Part shown: in pieces, positions 51,632 to 60,687 of the stretch | Position numbering within the stretch: the first letter of the stretch is position 1 | Layout of the letters: every line of letters starts with the position of its first letter | Source: Ramlibacter agri | Lineage (GTDB): Bacteria > Pseudomonadota > Gammaproteobacteria > Burkholderiales > Burkholderiaceae_C | Assembly: GCF_012927085.1 (NCBI RefSeq) | Contig: NZ_JABBFX010000001.1 | Coordinates: forward strand, 434,001-498,000 | DNA length: 64,000 nt | Reading direction: 5' to 3' | Translations under genes and position numbers: made by a program | Notes under the pieces: generated by a model | The model's database searches: none | What the model was told of the DNA's origin: nothing | The model's input: the letters and a program-made list of their open reading frames with translations, nothing else

Positions 51632-54600
51632 ATGGCCGCTTCCACCGAGATGCAGCGCGAAGAACGAGTGGCCGCTGTGCTGGCGCTGGCCGCCGACCGG
51701 CAACCGCCCGCCGAGCGCCAGCCCATCGCCGGTTTCGCCCACGAATATTTCGCGCAGGTCGACCTCGAAGACTTGAGCGAACGCACCGCGGAGGATTTGC
51801 TGGGCGCGCTGCTGTCGCACTGGCAGTTCGGCGCGCAGCGCAAACCGGGCGTGCCCAAGGTGCGGGTGTTCAGCCCGTCGCCGGGCGAGGACGGCTGGGG
51901 CTCGCGCCATTCCGTCGTGCAGGTGGTCAACGACGACATGCCCTTCCTGGTGGACTCGGTCTCGATGGAGATCGCGCGCCAGGGCCACGGCACCCACCTG
52001 ATCATCCACCCGATCTACGCGGTGGAGCGCGACGCCAAGGGCGTGCTGAAGGCGATCCACCCGCGCCGTGACGCGCCGCAGCTGCCGCGCGAATCGTGGA
52101 TGTACATCGAGATCGACCGGCTGGTCGACGCGCAGCAGCGCACGCGCCTGGCCGAAGGCATCGAGCGCGTGCTGGCCGACGTGCGCGCGTCGGTGGCCGA
52201 CTGGAAGGACATGCTCGGCCGCCTGCACGAAGCCGAGGCGGAGCTGGGCCGCGCGCCCACCACCTTGCCGCCGGAACAGGTGGCCGAATCGCGCGCCTTC
52301 CTGCAATGGCTGGGCGACGACCACATGACCTTGCTGGGCTACCGCCAGCACGACCTGGTGGAGCAGGACGGCCAGACGGCGCTGCGGCTGGTGCCGGGCA
52401 CCGGCCTGGGCCTGCTGCGCGAACGCGAAGACGAGCCGCTGTCGGCCAGCTTCGCCGCGCTGCAACCGGCGGCGCGCGCGCTGGCCCGGGCGCCCCTGCC
52501 GGTGCTGATCGTCACCAAGGCCAACACCCGTGCCACCGTGCACCGCGACGGCTACACCGACTACGTCGGCGTGAAGCGTTACGACACGCAGGGCCAGGTG
52601 ATCGGCGAGCACCGCTTCATCGGCCTGTTCACTTCGACCGCCTATGCGGCGCGCGTCGACGAGATCCCGCTGCTGCGGCAGAAGGTGCGCGACGTGCAGC
52701 AGCGCGCTGGCCTGGCGCCGGGCGGCCACCTGTCCAAGGCGCTGCAGCACACGCTGGAGACGTATCCGCGCGACGACCTGTTCCAGATTCCGGCCGACGA
52801 GCTGTACGACACGGCGCTGGGCATCCTGGCGCTCGGCGAGCGGCACCGCCTGCGGCTGTTCCTGTGGCGCGACCCCTTCGACCGCTTCGTGTCCTGCCTG
52901 GTGTTCGCGCCGCGCGAATCCTTCTCCACCGAGCTGCGGCTGAAGTTCCAGCGCATCCTGATGCAGGAGCTGGGTGGCACGCAGCTCGATTTCGAAGTGC
53001 AGCTCACCGGCAAGCTGGCGCGCATCCACTTCACCGTGCGGGTCGCGCCCAATCCCATGCCGGCCATCGACCGCAAGGAGCTGGAACGCAAGCTGGCGTC
53101 GGCGGCGCGGCGCTGGGAAGACGACCTGCGCGATGCATTGGTCGAAAGCGAGGGCGAGGCCAACGGCCTGGCGCTGGACAAGCGCTGGAGCCACGCCTTC
53201 CCGGGCTCCTATCGCGAACGCGTTGCGTCACGCGCCGCGGTGCACGACATCCGCAAGATGGCGGGCCTGAGCGCCAGCCATCCGCTGGACCTGGCGCTGT
53301 ACTCGCCACTGGGCGCCGGTGAAGGACGCCTGGGCCTGAAGGTCTACCACCTGGGCACGCCGGTGATCCTGTCGGACAGCCTGCCGATGCTGGAGCACAT
53401 GGGCGTGCGCGTGCTCGGCGAATACAACCACCGCGTCGCCGCGGCCGACGAGGAAGAAGCCGTGTGGGTGCACGACTTCGAGCTGGAAGCGCAGGTGCCG
53501 TCCGAGACCGAGCCGCAGGCGCTGGCCCGCCTGTTCGAGGACGCCTTCGCGCGCGTCTTCCGCGGCGAAGTGGAGAACGACGACTTCAACCGGCTGGTGC
53601 TGCTGGCCGGCCTGTCCGCCGAAGAGATCGTGGTGCTGCGCGCCTATGCCAAGTACCTCAAGCAGATCGGCTTCGCGGCCTCGCAGGCCACCATCTCGGC
53701 GACCTTGGCCAACCATCCGCGCCTCGCGCGCATGCTGGTCTCGCTGTTCCGCCTGCGCTTCGACCCGCGGCAGCTGGATGAGGCCGGCGCGCAGGCGCAG
53801 GTGAACGCGCTGGAGCAGGCGCTGGACAAGGTCAGCAACCTGTCGGAAGACCGCGTGCTGCGCCAACTGCTGGCGCTGGTGCAGGCGACCTTGCGCACGA
53901 ACTTCTGGCGCACCGGCGTCGGCGCCAGTGGCGCGCCGGGCGCGCGCCGCAGCTTCCTCAGTTTCAAGCTCGATTCGCACCAGGTGCCGGGCCTGCCCGC
54001 GCCGAAGCCGCTGTACGAGATCTTCGTCTACTCGCCGCGTTTCGAGGGCATCCACCTGCGCGGCGGCAAGGTGGCGCGCGGCGGCCTGCGCTGGTCCGAC
54101 CGCCCCGACGATTTCCGCACCGAGGTGCTGGGCCTGGTGAAGGCGCAGATGGTGAAGAACACCGTCATCGTGCCGGTGGGTTCGAAGGGCGGCTTCGTGT
54201 TGAAGAAGGCGCCGCCGGCCAGCGACCGCGAAGCCTTCATGAAGGAAGGCGTGGCCTGCTACCAGGAATACCTGCGCGGCCTGCTGGACCTGACCGACAA
54301 CCTGGTCAACGGCCAGGCCGTGCCGCCGCCGATGGTGGTGCGCAGGGACGACAACGATCCCTACCTGGTGGTTGCCGCCGACAAGGGCACGGCGACCTTC
54401 TCCGACTACGCCAACGCGATCAGCGCTGAGTACGGCCATTGGCTGGGCGATGCCTTCGCGTCGGGCGGCAGCCAGGGCTACGACCACAAGGCCATGGGCA
54501 TCACGGCCCGCGGCGCCTGGGAAAGCGTCAAGCGCCACTTCCGCGAGACGGGCATGGACACGCAGGCCACCGACTTCACGGTGGTGGGCGTCGGCGACAT

Positions 54601-56443
54601 GTCGGGCGACGTGTTCGGCAACGGCATGCTGCTGTCGAAGCACATCCGGCTGATCGCGGCCTTCGACCACCGGCACGTCTTCATCGACCCGGAGCCGGAT
54701 GCGCAGCGCTCCTTCGCCGAGCGCGAGCGCCTGTTCCAGCTGCCGCGCTCGTCCTGGGGCGACTACGACACCCAGCTCATTTCCGAAGGCGGCGGCATCT
54801 GGGCCCGCACCGAGAAATCAGTGCCGCTGTCACCGCAGGCGCGTGCGGCGCTCGGCATCACCGCTGAACACCTGACGCCGGCCGAAGTGGTGACGGCGAT
54901 CCTGAAGGCTCCGGCAGACCTTCTCTATAACGGCGGCATCGGCACCTACGTGAAGGCCGAAACCGAATCGCATGCGGACGTGGGTGACCGCGCCAACGAT
55001 GCCGTGCGCATCAACGGCGAAGACCTGCGCGTGAAGGTGGTGGCCGAAGGCGGCAACCTGGGCTTCACCCAGCGCGGACGCATCGAGGCGGCGTTGCATG
55101 GCGTCAAGATCAACACCGACGCCATCGACAACTCCGCCGGCGTCGACACCTCGGACCACGAGGTCAACATCAAGATCCTGCTGGGGCTGGCGGTGGGCGA
55201 CGGCGAGATGACGGAGAAGCAGCGCAACGCGCTGCTGCCGCAGATGACCGACGACGTCGCGGCGCTGGTGCTGCGGGACAACTACTTCCAGACCCAGGCG
55301 CTGTCGATCGGCGGGCGCACCGCGCCCCGGCAGCTGGACGAACAGGCGCGCTTCATGCGCTTCCTGGAAAAGAGCGGCGAGCTCGATCGCGCGATCGAAT
55401 TCCTGCCCAGCGAGGAAGAACTTGCCGAACGCAAGGCGAAGAACCTGGGCCTGACCTCGCCGGAACGCGCCGTGCTGCTGGCCTACAGCAAGATGTGGCT
55501 CAACGACGAACTGATCGCGTCGGACCTGCCGGAAGACCCGTGGGTGGCGAAGGCGCTGGAGCGCTACTTCCCGGCGCTGCTGAAGGAGAAATTCGCGGCC
55601 TACATCCCGCGCCATCCGCTGAAGCGCGAGATCATCGCCACGCACGTGTTGAACAGCATGATCAACCGTGTCGGGCCGACCTTCGTGCACCGGCTGGCGG
55701 AGATCACCGGCACCAAGCCGCCGCAGATCGTCCGGGCCTACCTGGCTACGCGCGAAGTGTTCGGGCTGGTGCCGCTGTGGCAGGAGATCGAGAAGCTGGA
55801 CAACCACGTGCCGGACGCCACGCAGGCGGAGATGGTGCTGGCGCTGCGCAACCTGATCACCCGCGGCACCACCTGGTTCCTGCGTTCGCGCCGGCTCAGC
55901 GAGTCGACCGAGCAGCAGGTGGCGCGCTTCGCGCCGGCGGTGCAGGCCTTGCGGGCCCGCATCGAGCAGGCCGGCGAGCCCGGCTCGCGCGCGGCGCTGT
56001 GGATCCAGGCCGGCGTGCCGCAGGCACTTGCCGTGCAGGTGGACGGCGCCGAAGGCTGGTTCAGCGCGCTGGACATCGCGGAGATCGCCGAGGCCGGCAA
56101 GCTGCCCTTGCAGCTGGTGGCCGACGTGCACGGCGGCGTCGGCGAGCGCGTCGGGCTGGACCGCATGCGGCACCAGATCGAACTGCTGCCGGCCGAAAGC
56201 TACTGGCAGAACCTGGCCAAGCTGGCGCTGGCGGACGACCTGACCGACCTGCAGCGTTCGATCGCGCAGGAGGCGCTGGGGCGGCAGCAGGGCGACGCGT
56301 CGCAGGTGCTCGGCGCGTGGGAAAGCGGCAACCGGCAGGCGCTGGAGCGGGCGCAGCAGCTGCTGCAGGAACTGCGGGAGCAGCCGGTCGGCGATCTCGC
56401 GATGCTGTCGGTGGCGCTGCGGGAACTGCGCAACTTGGTGTAG
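51632..56443 (+). CDS. gdhB: NAD-specific glutamate dehydrogenase (large type)
   Basis: The 1,603-residue protein belongs to the 180-kDa NAD-glutamate dehydrogenase family (Bac_GDH), which oxidises glutamate to 2-oxoglutarate in catabolism. The catalytic domain lies around residues 770-1230, with LRGGKVARGGLRWSDRPDDFRTEVLGL, VPVGSKGGF, the Rossmann segment GVGDMSGDVFGNGML and VVAEGGNLGFTQRGRIE. Long N-terminal ACT-like and C-terminal helical regions flank it. The ATG at 51632 has AAAGGAGAA upstream. It stands alone, and a repeat hairpin follows. Confidence 0.95.
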   Translation: MAASTEMQREERVAAVLALAADRQPPAERQPIAGFAHEYFAQVDLEDLSERTAEDLLGALLSHWQFGAQRKPGVPKVRVFSPSPGEDGWGSRHSVVQVVNDDMPFLVDSVSMEIARQGHGTHLIIHPIYAVERDAKGVLKAIHPRRDAPQLPRESWMYIEIDRLVDAQQRTRLAEGIERVLADVRASVADWKDMLGRLHEAEAELGRAPTTLPPEQVAESRAFLQWLGDDHMTLLGYRQHDLVEQDGQTALRLVPGTGLGLLREREDEPLSASFAALQPAARALARAPLPVLIVTKANTRATVHRDGYTDYVGVKRYDTQGQVIGEHRFIGLFTSTAYAARVDEIPLLRQKVRDVQQRAGLAPGGHLSKALQHTLETYPRDDLFQIPADELYDTALGILALGERHRLRLFLWRDPFDRFVSCLVFAPRESFSTELRLKFQRILMQELGGTQLDFEVQLTGKLARIHFTVRVAPNPMPAIDRKELERKLASAARRWEDDLRDALVESEGEANGLALDKRWSHAFPGSYRERVASRAAVHDIRKMAGLSASHPLDLALYSPLGAGEGRLGLKVYHLGTPVILSDSLPMLEHMGVRVLGEYNHRVAAADEEEAVWVHDFELEAQVPSETEPQALARLFEDAFARVFRGEVENDDFNRLVLLAGLSAEEIVVLRAYAKYLKQIGFAASQATISATLANHPRLARMLVSLFRLRFDPRQLDEAGAQAQVNALEQALDKVSNLSEDRVLRQLLALVQATLRTNFWRTGVGASGAPGARRSFLSFKLDSHQVPGLPAPKPLYEIFVYSPRFEGIHLRGGKVARGGLRWSDRPDDFRTEVLGLVKAQMVKNTVIVPVGSKGGFVLKKAPPASDREAFMKEGVACYQEYLRGLLDLTDNLVNGQAVPPPMVVRRDDNDPYLVVAADKGTATFSDYANAISAEYGHWLGDAFASGGSQGYDHKAMGITARGAWESVKRHFRETGMDTQATDFTVVGVGDMSGDVFGNGMLLSKHIRLIAAFDHRHVFIDPEPDAQRSFAERERLFQLPRSSWGDYDTQLISEGGGIWARTEKSVPLSPQARAALGITAEHLTPAEVVTAILKAPADLLYNGGIGTYVKAETESHADVGDRANDAVRINGEDLRVKVVAEGGNLGFTQRGRIEAALHGVKINTDAIDNSAGVDTSDHEVNIKILLGLAVGDGEMTEKQRNALLPQMTDDVAALVLRDNYFQTQALSIGGRTAPRQLDEQARFMRFLEKSGELDRAIEFLPSEEELAERKAKNLGLTSPERAVLLAYSKMWLNDELIASDLPEDPWVAKALERYFPALLKEKFAAYIPRHPLKREIIATHVLNSMINRVGPTFVHRLAEITGTKPPQIVRAYLATREVFGLVPLWQEIEKLDNHVPDATQAEMVLALRNLITRGTTWFLRSRRLSESTEQQVARFAPAVQALRARIEQAGEPGSRAALWIQAGVPQALAVQVDGAEGWFSALDIAEIAEAGKLPLQLVADVHGGVGERVGLDRMRHQIELLPAESYWQNLAKLALADDLTDLQRSIAQEALGRQQGDASQVLGAWESGNRQALERAQQLLQELREQPVGDLAMLSVALRELRNLV

Positions 56444-56464
56444 TCGCGCCGCGCCTCGAGGAAG

Positions 56465-56554
56465 AACGCAGAAGACGCAGAGGTTACGCAGAAGCCGCAG
56501 AAAAAATCAAAAGGCCTTTTGCGCTTTCTGCGTACTTTTGCGTCTTCCGCGTTT
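56465..56554. repeat. second ACGCA-rich palindromic element
   Basis: AACGCAGAAGACGCAGAGG, continuing TTACGCAG, pairs imperfectly with CTGCGTACTTTTGCGTCTTCCGCGTT around a central AAAAGGCCTTTT palindrome. It shares the ACGCA-RA repeat units and overall fold with the element at 17650-17754. It occupies nearly the whole gap between the convergent gdhB and rtcB genes and could end both transcripts. Confidence 0.85.
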
Positions 56555-56562
56555 AAAGGAGC

Positions 56563-57786
56563 CTAGCCCTTCACGCACACGACCTGCTTCAGCGTGTGCA
56601 CGACCTCCACCAGGTCTTCCTGCGCCTTCATCACCGCATCGATGTCCTTGTAGGCCGCCGGGGTCTCGTCGATCACGTCCTTGTCCTTGCGGCATTCGAC
56701 GCCCGCGGTGGCGGCGCGGTGGTCGGCCAGCGTGAAGCGGCGCTTGGCTTCGCCGCGGCTCATGGTGCGGCCGGCGCCATGCGAGCAGCTCTGGAAACTC
56801 TCCGGGTTGCCCTTGCCGCGCACGATGTAGCTGCGCGCGCCCATGCTGCCGGGGATGATGCCCAGTTCGCCCTTCTTCGCGCTCACCGCGCCCTTGCGGG
56901 TGACATAGACATCGGCGCCGAAGTGCGTCTCCTTCTGCACGTAGTTGTGGTGGCAGTTCACCGCCTCGGTGTGCGACTGGAAGGGCTTGCGGATCACGGT
57001 CTTCGCCGCTTCGAGCACGCGGCGCATCATCACCTCGCGGTTGGCCTTGGCGTACTTCTGCGCCCAGCCGACCGCGCGCACGTAGTCGCCGAAATAGCGC
57101 GCGCCTTCCTCGAAATAGGCGAGGTCGCGGTCCGGCAGGTTGGCGTTGTTGCGCATCGCGTCCTGCTTCGCCAGCTCGATGAACATCGTGCCGATCGCAT
57201 TGCCGACGCCGCGCGAGCCCGAATGCAGCATGAACCAGACGCTGCCCTGCTCGTCGAGGCAGACCTCGACGAAGTGGTTGCCGCCGCCCAGCGTGCCCAG
57301 GTGCATGTGGTGGTTGGTCTTCGCCAGCTTCGGGTGGTCGCGGCAGAGCTCGGCGAATTCGGGTTCCAGCTGGGCCCAGGCCGTATCGACGGCGCCCGGC
57401 GTCTTCTGCCACGCGCCCGGATCGCGTGCGCCCGGGGCGCGGCCATGCGGCACGGCGCGCTCGATCGCCGTGCGCAGCGGTCCCAGGTTGTCCGGCAAGT
57501 CTTGCGCGCTCAACGTGGTCTTGCAGGCGATCATGCCGCAGCCGATGTCCACGCCCACGGCAGCCGGGATGATGGCGTGCAAGGTCGGGATCACCGAGCC
57601 CACCGTGGCGCCGATGCCGAAGTGCACGTCCGGCATGGCGGCCACGTGCCGGAACACCACCGGCAGCCGGGCCGCATTGGCCAGCTGGCGCCGGGCTTCG
57701 TCTTCGACGGGGACGCCGCGCGTCCACATCTTCACCGGCACGCCGCCGGGGGTGTCTTCCTGGATGTAGTCGGGTTGCTTCTGCAT
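56563..57786 (-). CDS. rtcB: RNA ligase RtcB
   Basis: RtcB joins RNA 2',3'-cyclic phosphate or 3'-phosphate ends to 5'-OH using GTP and Mn2+, in RNA repair. The 407-residue product has metal-site and catalytic segments DIGCGMIA, HHMHLGTLGGGNHFVEV, LHSGSRGVGNAIG, HNYV, PGSMGARSYIVRGKG and the nucleophile-histidine region CSHGAGR, ending KQVVCVKG. The ATG at 57786 was chosen because the upstream extension is not conserved-looking. No rtcA or rtcR is adjacent; it is divergent from the SPFH gene, 134 bases away. Confidence 0.95.
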   Translation of the reverse strand: MQKQPDYIQEDTPGGVPVKMWTRGVPVEDEARRQLANAARLPVVFRHVAAMPDVHFGIGATVGSVIPTLHAIIPAAVGVDIGCGMIACKTTLSAQDLPDNLGPLRTAIERAVPHGRAPGARDPGAWQKTPGAVDTAWAQLEPEFAELCRDHPKLAKTNHHMHLGTLGGGNHFVEVCLDEQGSVWFMLHSGSRGVGNAIGTMFIELAKQDAMRNNANLPDRDLAYFEEGARYFGDYVRAVGWAQKYAKANREVMMRRVLEAAKTVIRKPFQSHTEAVNCHHNYVQKETHFGADVYVTRKGAVSAKKGELGIIPGSMGARSYIVRGKGNPESFQSCSHGAGRTMSRGEAKRRFTLADHRAATAGVECRKDKDVIDETPAAYKDIDAVMKAQEDLVEVVHTLKQVVCVKG

Positions 57787-57920
57787 GGGGGAGGGATGGG
57801 ACCCGGCCCGTGTCCAAAAGTTCATGAAAACGGACGATGGAAGCCCCCGAAATGCGGGCGGCGCCGCGGCCTGCCGCTATCATGGCCCGCAGAAGAGAAG
57901 GATCTGGAGAGGACCGCGAC

Positions 57921-58937
57921 ATGGGGCTGATGGATTTCATCAAGAAGCAATTCATCGACGTCATCCAGTGGACGGAGGACGTCGATGGCGTGCTGAGCTG
58001 GCGCTTCCCGATGGCGGGGATGGAAATCCAGTACGGCGCATCGCTGACCGTGCGCGAGTCGCAGATGGCGGTGTTCGTCGACGAGGGCAAGATCGCCGAC
58101 GTCTTCGGTCCGGGCACCTACACGCTCACCACGCGCACGATTCCCGTGCTGACTTACCTGAAGAACTGGGACAAGCTGTTCGAGTCGCCGTTCAAGAGCG
58201 ATGTCTACTTCTTCAGCACGCGCCAGCAGGTCGACCAGCGCTGGGGCACGCCCCAGCCCATCACCATCCGCGACAAGGACTTCGGCGCCGTGCGGCTGCG
58301 CGCCTTCGGCAACTACGCCTACGACATCGCCGACCCGCGTGCCTTCCACACCAAGATCTCCGGCACCCGCGAGCTGTACACGGTGGCCGAACTGGAAGGC
58401 CAGCTGCGCGGGCTGATCCTGCAGCACATCTCCGACGCCATCGCGCAGAGCGGCGTGCCCTTCCTGGACCTGGCGGCCAACCAGGTGGAATTCGCCAACG
58501 CGCTGCTGAAGGAGCTGGGGCCCGCCTTCGAGGCGATCGGCCTCAAGCTCGAGGCGATGACCGTGCAGAACCTGTCGCTGCCCGAGGAACTGCAGAAGGT
58601 CCTGGACCAGCGCATCGGCATGGGCATGGTCGGCGGCGACATGGGCAAGTTCATGCAGTACCAGACGGCGCAGGCCGTGCCCGAGCTGGCCCGCGCGGCC
58701 GGCCAGGGCGGTGGCGGAGTGGCCGGCGATGCCATGGGCCTGGGCGCCGGCCTGGCGCTGGGCCAGGTGCTGGCGAAGAACCTGCAGGAAGGCCTGCAGC
58801 AGGGGCCGGCCGCGGCGGTGAAGCCCGAGGAAGTGATGGCCACCCTCGAAAAGCTCGGCGACCTCAAGGCCAAGGGCATCCTCACGCAGGAAGAGTTCGA
58901 CGCCAAGAAGGCGGAACTGCTGAAGAAGCTCGTGTAA
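57921..58937 (+). CDS. SPFH-domain protein with C-terminal SHOCT domain
   Basis: The 338-residue protein resembles the YdjI/virion-core-like SPFH group: an N-terminal segment MGLMDFIKKQFIDVIQW, then QYGASLTVRESQMAVFVDEGKIADVFGPGTYTL (the SPFH start), and a flotillin-like helical region. The last 35 residues (EEVMATLEKLGDLKAKGILTQEEFDAKKAELLKK) are a SHOCT domain, usually at the end of oligomeric membrane-associated proteins. The ATG has GGAGAGGA upstream and TATCAT (57875-57880) as a -10 candidate. It leads a five-gene set. Confidence 0.88.
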   Translation: MGLMDFIKKQFIDVIQWTEDVDGVLSWRFPMAGMEIQYGASLTVRESQMAVFVDEGKIADVFGPGTYTLTTRTIPVLTYLKNWDKLFESPFKSDVYFFSTRQQVDQRWGTPQPITIRDKDFGAVRLRAFGNYAYDIADPRAFHTKISGTRELYTVAELEGQLRGLILQHISDAIAQSGVPFLDLAANQVEFANALLKELGPAFEAIGLKLEAMTVQNLSLPEELQKVLDQRIGMGMVGGDMGKFMQYQTAQAVPELARAAGQGGGGVAGDAMGLGAGLALGQVLAKNLQEGLQQGPAAAVKPEEVMATLEKLGDLKAKGILTQEEFDAKKAELLKKLV

Positions 58938-58943
58938 GCGGCC

Positions 58944-60449
58944 TTGGCGTCGCCCTCGCGTTCCTACACGGCCCCCTGCCCCGGCTGCGGTGCGCCGGTC
59001 GAGTTCCGCAGCGCCCAGTCGGCGTTCGCGGTCTGCTCCTATTGCCACAGCGCCGTCGTGCGCGACGGCGAGACGCTCTCGCGCATCGGCAAGGTCGCGG
59101 AGCTGTTCGAGGACTTCTCGCCGCTGCAGTTGCAGGCCCGCGGCCGCTGGCACGGCCAGGGCTTCACGCTGGTCGGCCGCCTGCAGTACCGCGGCGGCAG
59201 CGGCGCCTGGACCGAATGGCACATGCTGTTCGACGACGGCCGCACCGGCTGGCTGGCGGAGGACAACGGCGGCTACGTCATGGCGCAGCCTTACGTGCCA
59301 CAGCATCCGCTGCCCGAGCCGCGCTTCCTGCGCCTGGACAGCGCCACCGCGATCGACGGCCACAGCTGGCGCGTGGCCGCCACCGAGCAGGCGGCGCTGG
59401 TCGCCGCCCAGGGCGAGCTACCCAAGCTGCCGCCGCTGAACCAGCCCTTCCCGGTGGTGGAGCTGCGCAGCACCGACAACGAGGTGCTGTCGATCGATTG
59501 GGGCAGCCAGCCGCCGCAGCTGGCGCTGGGCCGCCCGGTGGCGCTGGAGGAATTGCAGCTCACCGGGCTGCGCGAGGACAGCGCGAAAGAGCTGAAGGGC
59601 GGCCGCCAGTTCAACTGCCCCCATTGCGGCGCCACCGTCGACGTGCAGCTGGCCGCCACCAGCAAGAGCATCACCTGCCGCTCCTGCAACGCCATCATCG
59701 ACCTCCTGCAAGGCACCGGCGGCCAGCTGGCGCACGCGCTGCAGGACGAGCCGGTGCAGCCGCTGGTCCCGCTGGGCGCCAGCGGCCTCCTGCAGGGCGT
59801 GCAGTGGCAGGTGGTGGGCTACCAGCACCGCCTGGGCACCGAGCCGGACGACCCGGACGAGCATTTCGGCTGGGACGAGTACCTGCTCTACAACCGCCAG
59901 CGCGGCTTCAGCTTCCTGGTCGACACCACCGAGGGCTGGAGCCTGGTGAAGACGGTCACCGGCACGCCGGTGCTGACCGCGGGCGAATCGTGCGCCACCT
60001 ATCTCGGCACCGTCTACGAGCGCCAGTACGCCTACAAGGCCCAGACCACTTACGTGGCCGGCGAGTTCTACTGGCCGGTGGAACGCGGCCAGGCCACCTG
60101 GAACCAGGACTACGCCAAGGGCAAGGGCCTGCTCGCGTCGGAGAAGACGGCGCGCGAAGTCACCTGGTCGATCGGCAGCCAGGTGGAAGCCGACACGGTG
60201 GCCAAGGCCTTCGGCCTGGACCGCAAGCTGCTGCAGCGCGGCGGCGACGCCGGCCCGGTGACGCCCAAGGGCACGGGCACCGGCTGTGGCTGCGCCACCA
60301 TCATCGTGCTGGTCATCCTCGTCATCATCCTGCTCGTGGTGCTGAAGGCCTGCGAGGATGATGGCTGGCGCGGCGGCGGCAGCGGCTACAGCTCTTCGCA
60401 CCCGAGTTCCAGCAACGGCGGCTGGTCCAGCGGGGGCTCGCACAAATGA
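58944..60449 (+). CDS. DUF4178 protein with two zinc ribbons and a C-terminal membrane helix
   Basis: The 501-residue protein (TTG start, seven bases after the SPFH stop) has two CxxC-CxxC zinc ribbons: CPGC at 12-15 with CSYC at 31-34, and CPHC at 225-228 with CRSC at 245-248. Each is followed by a DUF4178 domain (WHGQGFTLVGRLQYR; VQWQVVGYQHRLG). A transmembrane helix lies at about 451-470, followed by a Gly/Ser-rich tail (GGSGYSSSHPSSS). DUF4178 proteins occur with SPFH, DUF350 and polyamine synthase genes; their activity is unknown. Confidence 0.85.
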   Translation: MASPSRSYTAPCPGCGAPVEFRSAQSAFAVCSYCHSAVVRDGETLSRIGKVAELFEDFSPLQLQARGRWHGQGFTLVGRLQYRGGSGAWTEWHMLFDDGRTGWLAEDNGGYVMAQPYVPQHPLPEPRFLRLDSATAIDGHSWRVAATEQAALVAAQGELPKLPPLNQPFPVVELRSTDNEVLSIDWGSQPPQLALGRPVALEELQLTGLREDSAKELKGGRQFNCPHCGATVDVQLAATSKSITCRSCNAIIDLLQGTGGQLAHALQDEPVQPLVPLGASGLLQGVQWQVVGYQHRLGTEPDDPDEHFGWDEYLLYNRQRGFSFLVDTTEGWSLVKTVTGTPVLTAGESCATYLGTVYERQYAYKAQTTYVAGEFYWPVERGQATWNQDYAKGKGLLASEKTAREVTWSIGSQVEADTVAKAFGLDRKLLQRGGDAGPVTPKGTGTGCGCATIIVLVILVIILLVVLKACEDDGWRGGGSGYSSSHPSSSNGGWSSGGSHK

Positions 60450-60465
60450 CTCTTAGGAGGTGACC

Positions 60466-60687
60466 ATGGATCTCGACTGGCTCAAACCGAGCGCCTTCTT
60501 CGGCTCCATCGTCTACGCCCTGATCGGCGTGGTGATGTTCTGGGGCAGCTTCGTCCTGATCGACAAGCTCACGCCCTACAAGCTGTGGGAGGAACTGGTG
60601 GAGAAGCACAACGTGGCACTGGCCATCGTGGTCGCGGCCATGGCGCTGGGGGTGTCGATCATCGTGGCGGCGGCCGTGCATGGATAG
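60466..60687 (+). CDS. DUF350 small membrane protein
   Basis: The 73-residue product has two membrane helices (AFFGSIVYALIGVVMFWGSFVLI and VALAIVVAAMALGVSIIVAAAV) separated by a charged loop (DKLTPYKLWEELVEKH), the YjfL/DUF350 pattern in a single short copy. An excellent SD (TAGGAGG) lies five bases before the ATG. It overlaps the polyamine synthase gene by eight bases. DUF350 proteins are linked by gene neighbourhood to PspA, SPFH and spermidine-related genes. Confidence 0.85.
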   Translation: MDLDWLKPSAFFGSIVYALIGVVMFWGSFVLIDKLTPYKLWEELVEKHNVALAIVVAAMALGVSIIVAAAVHG

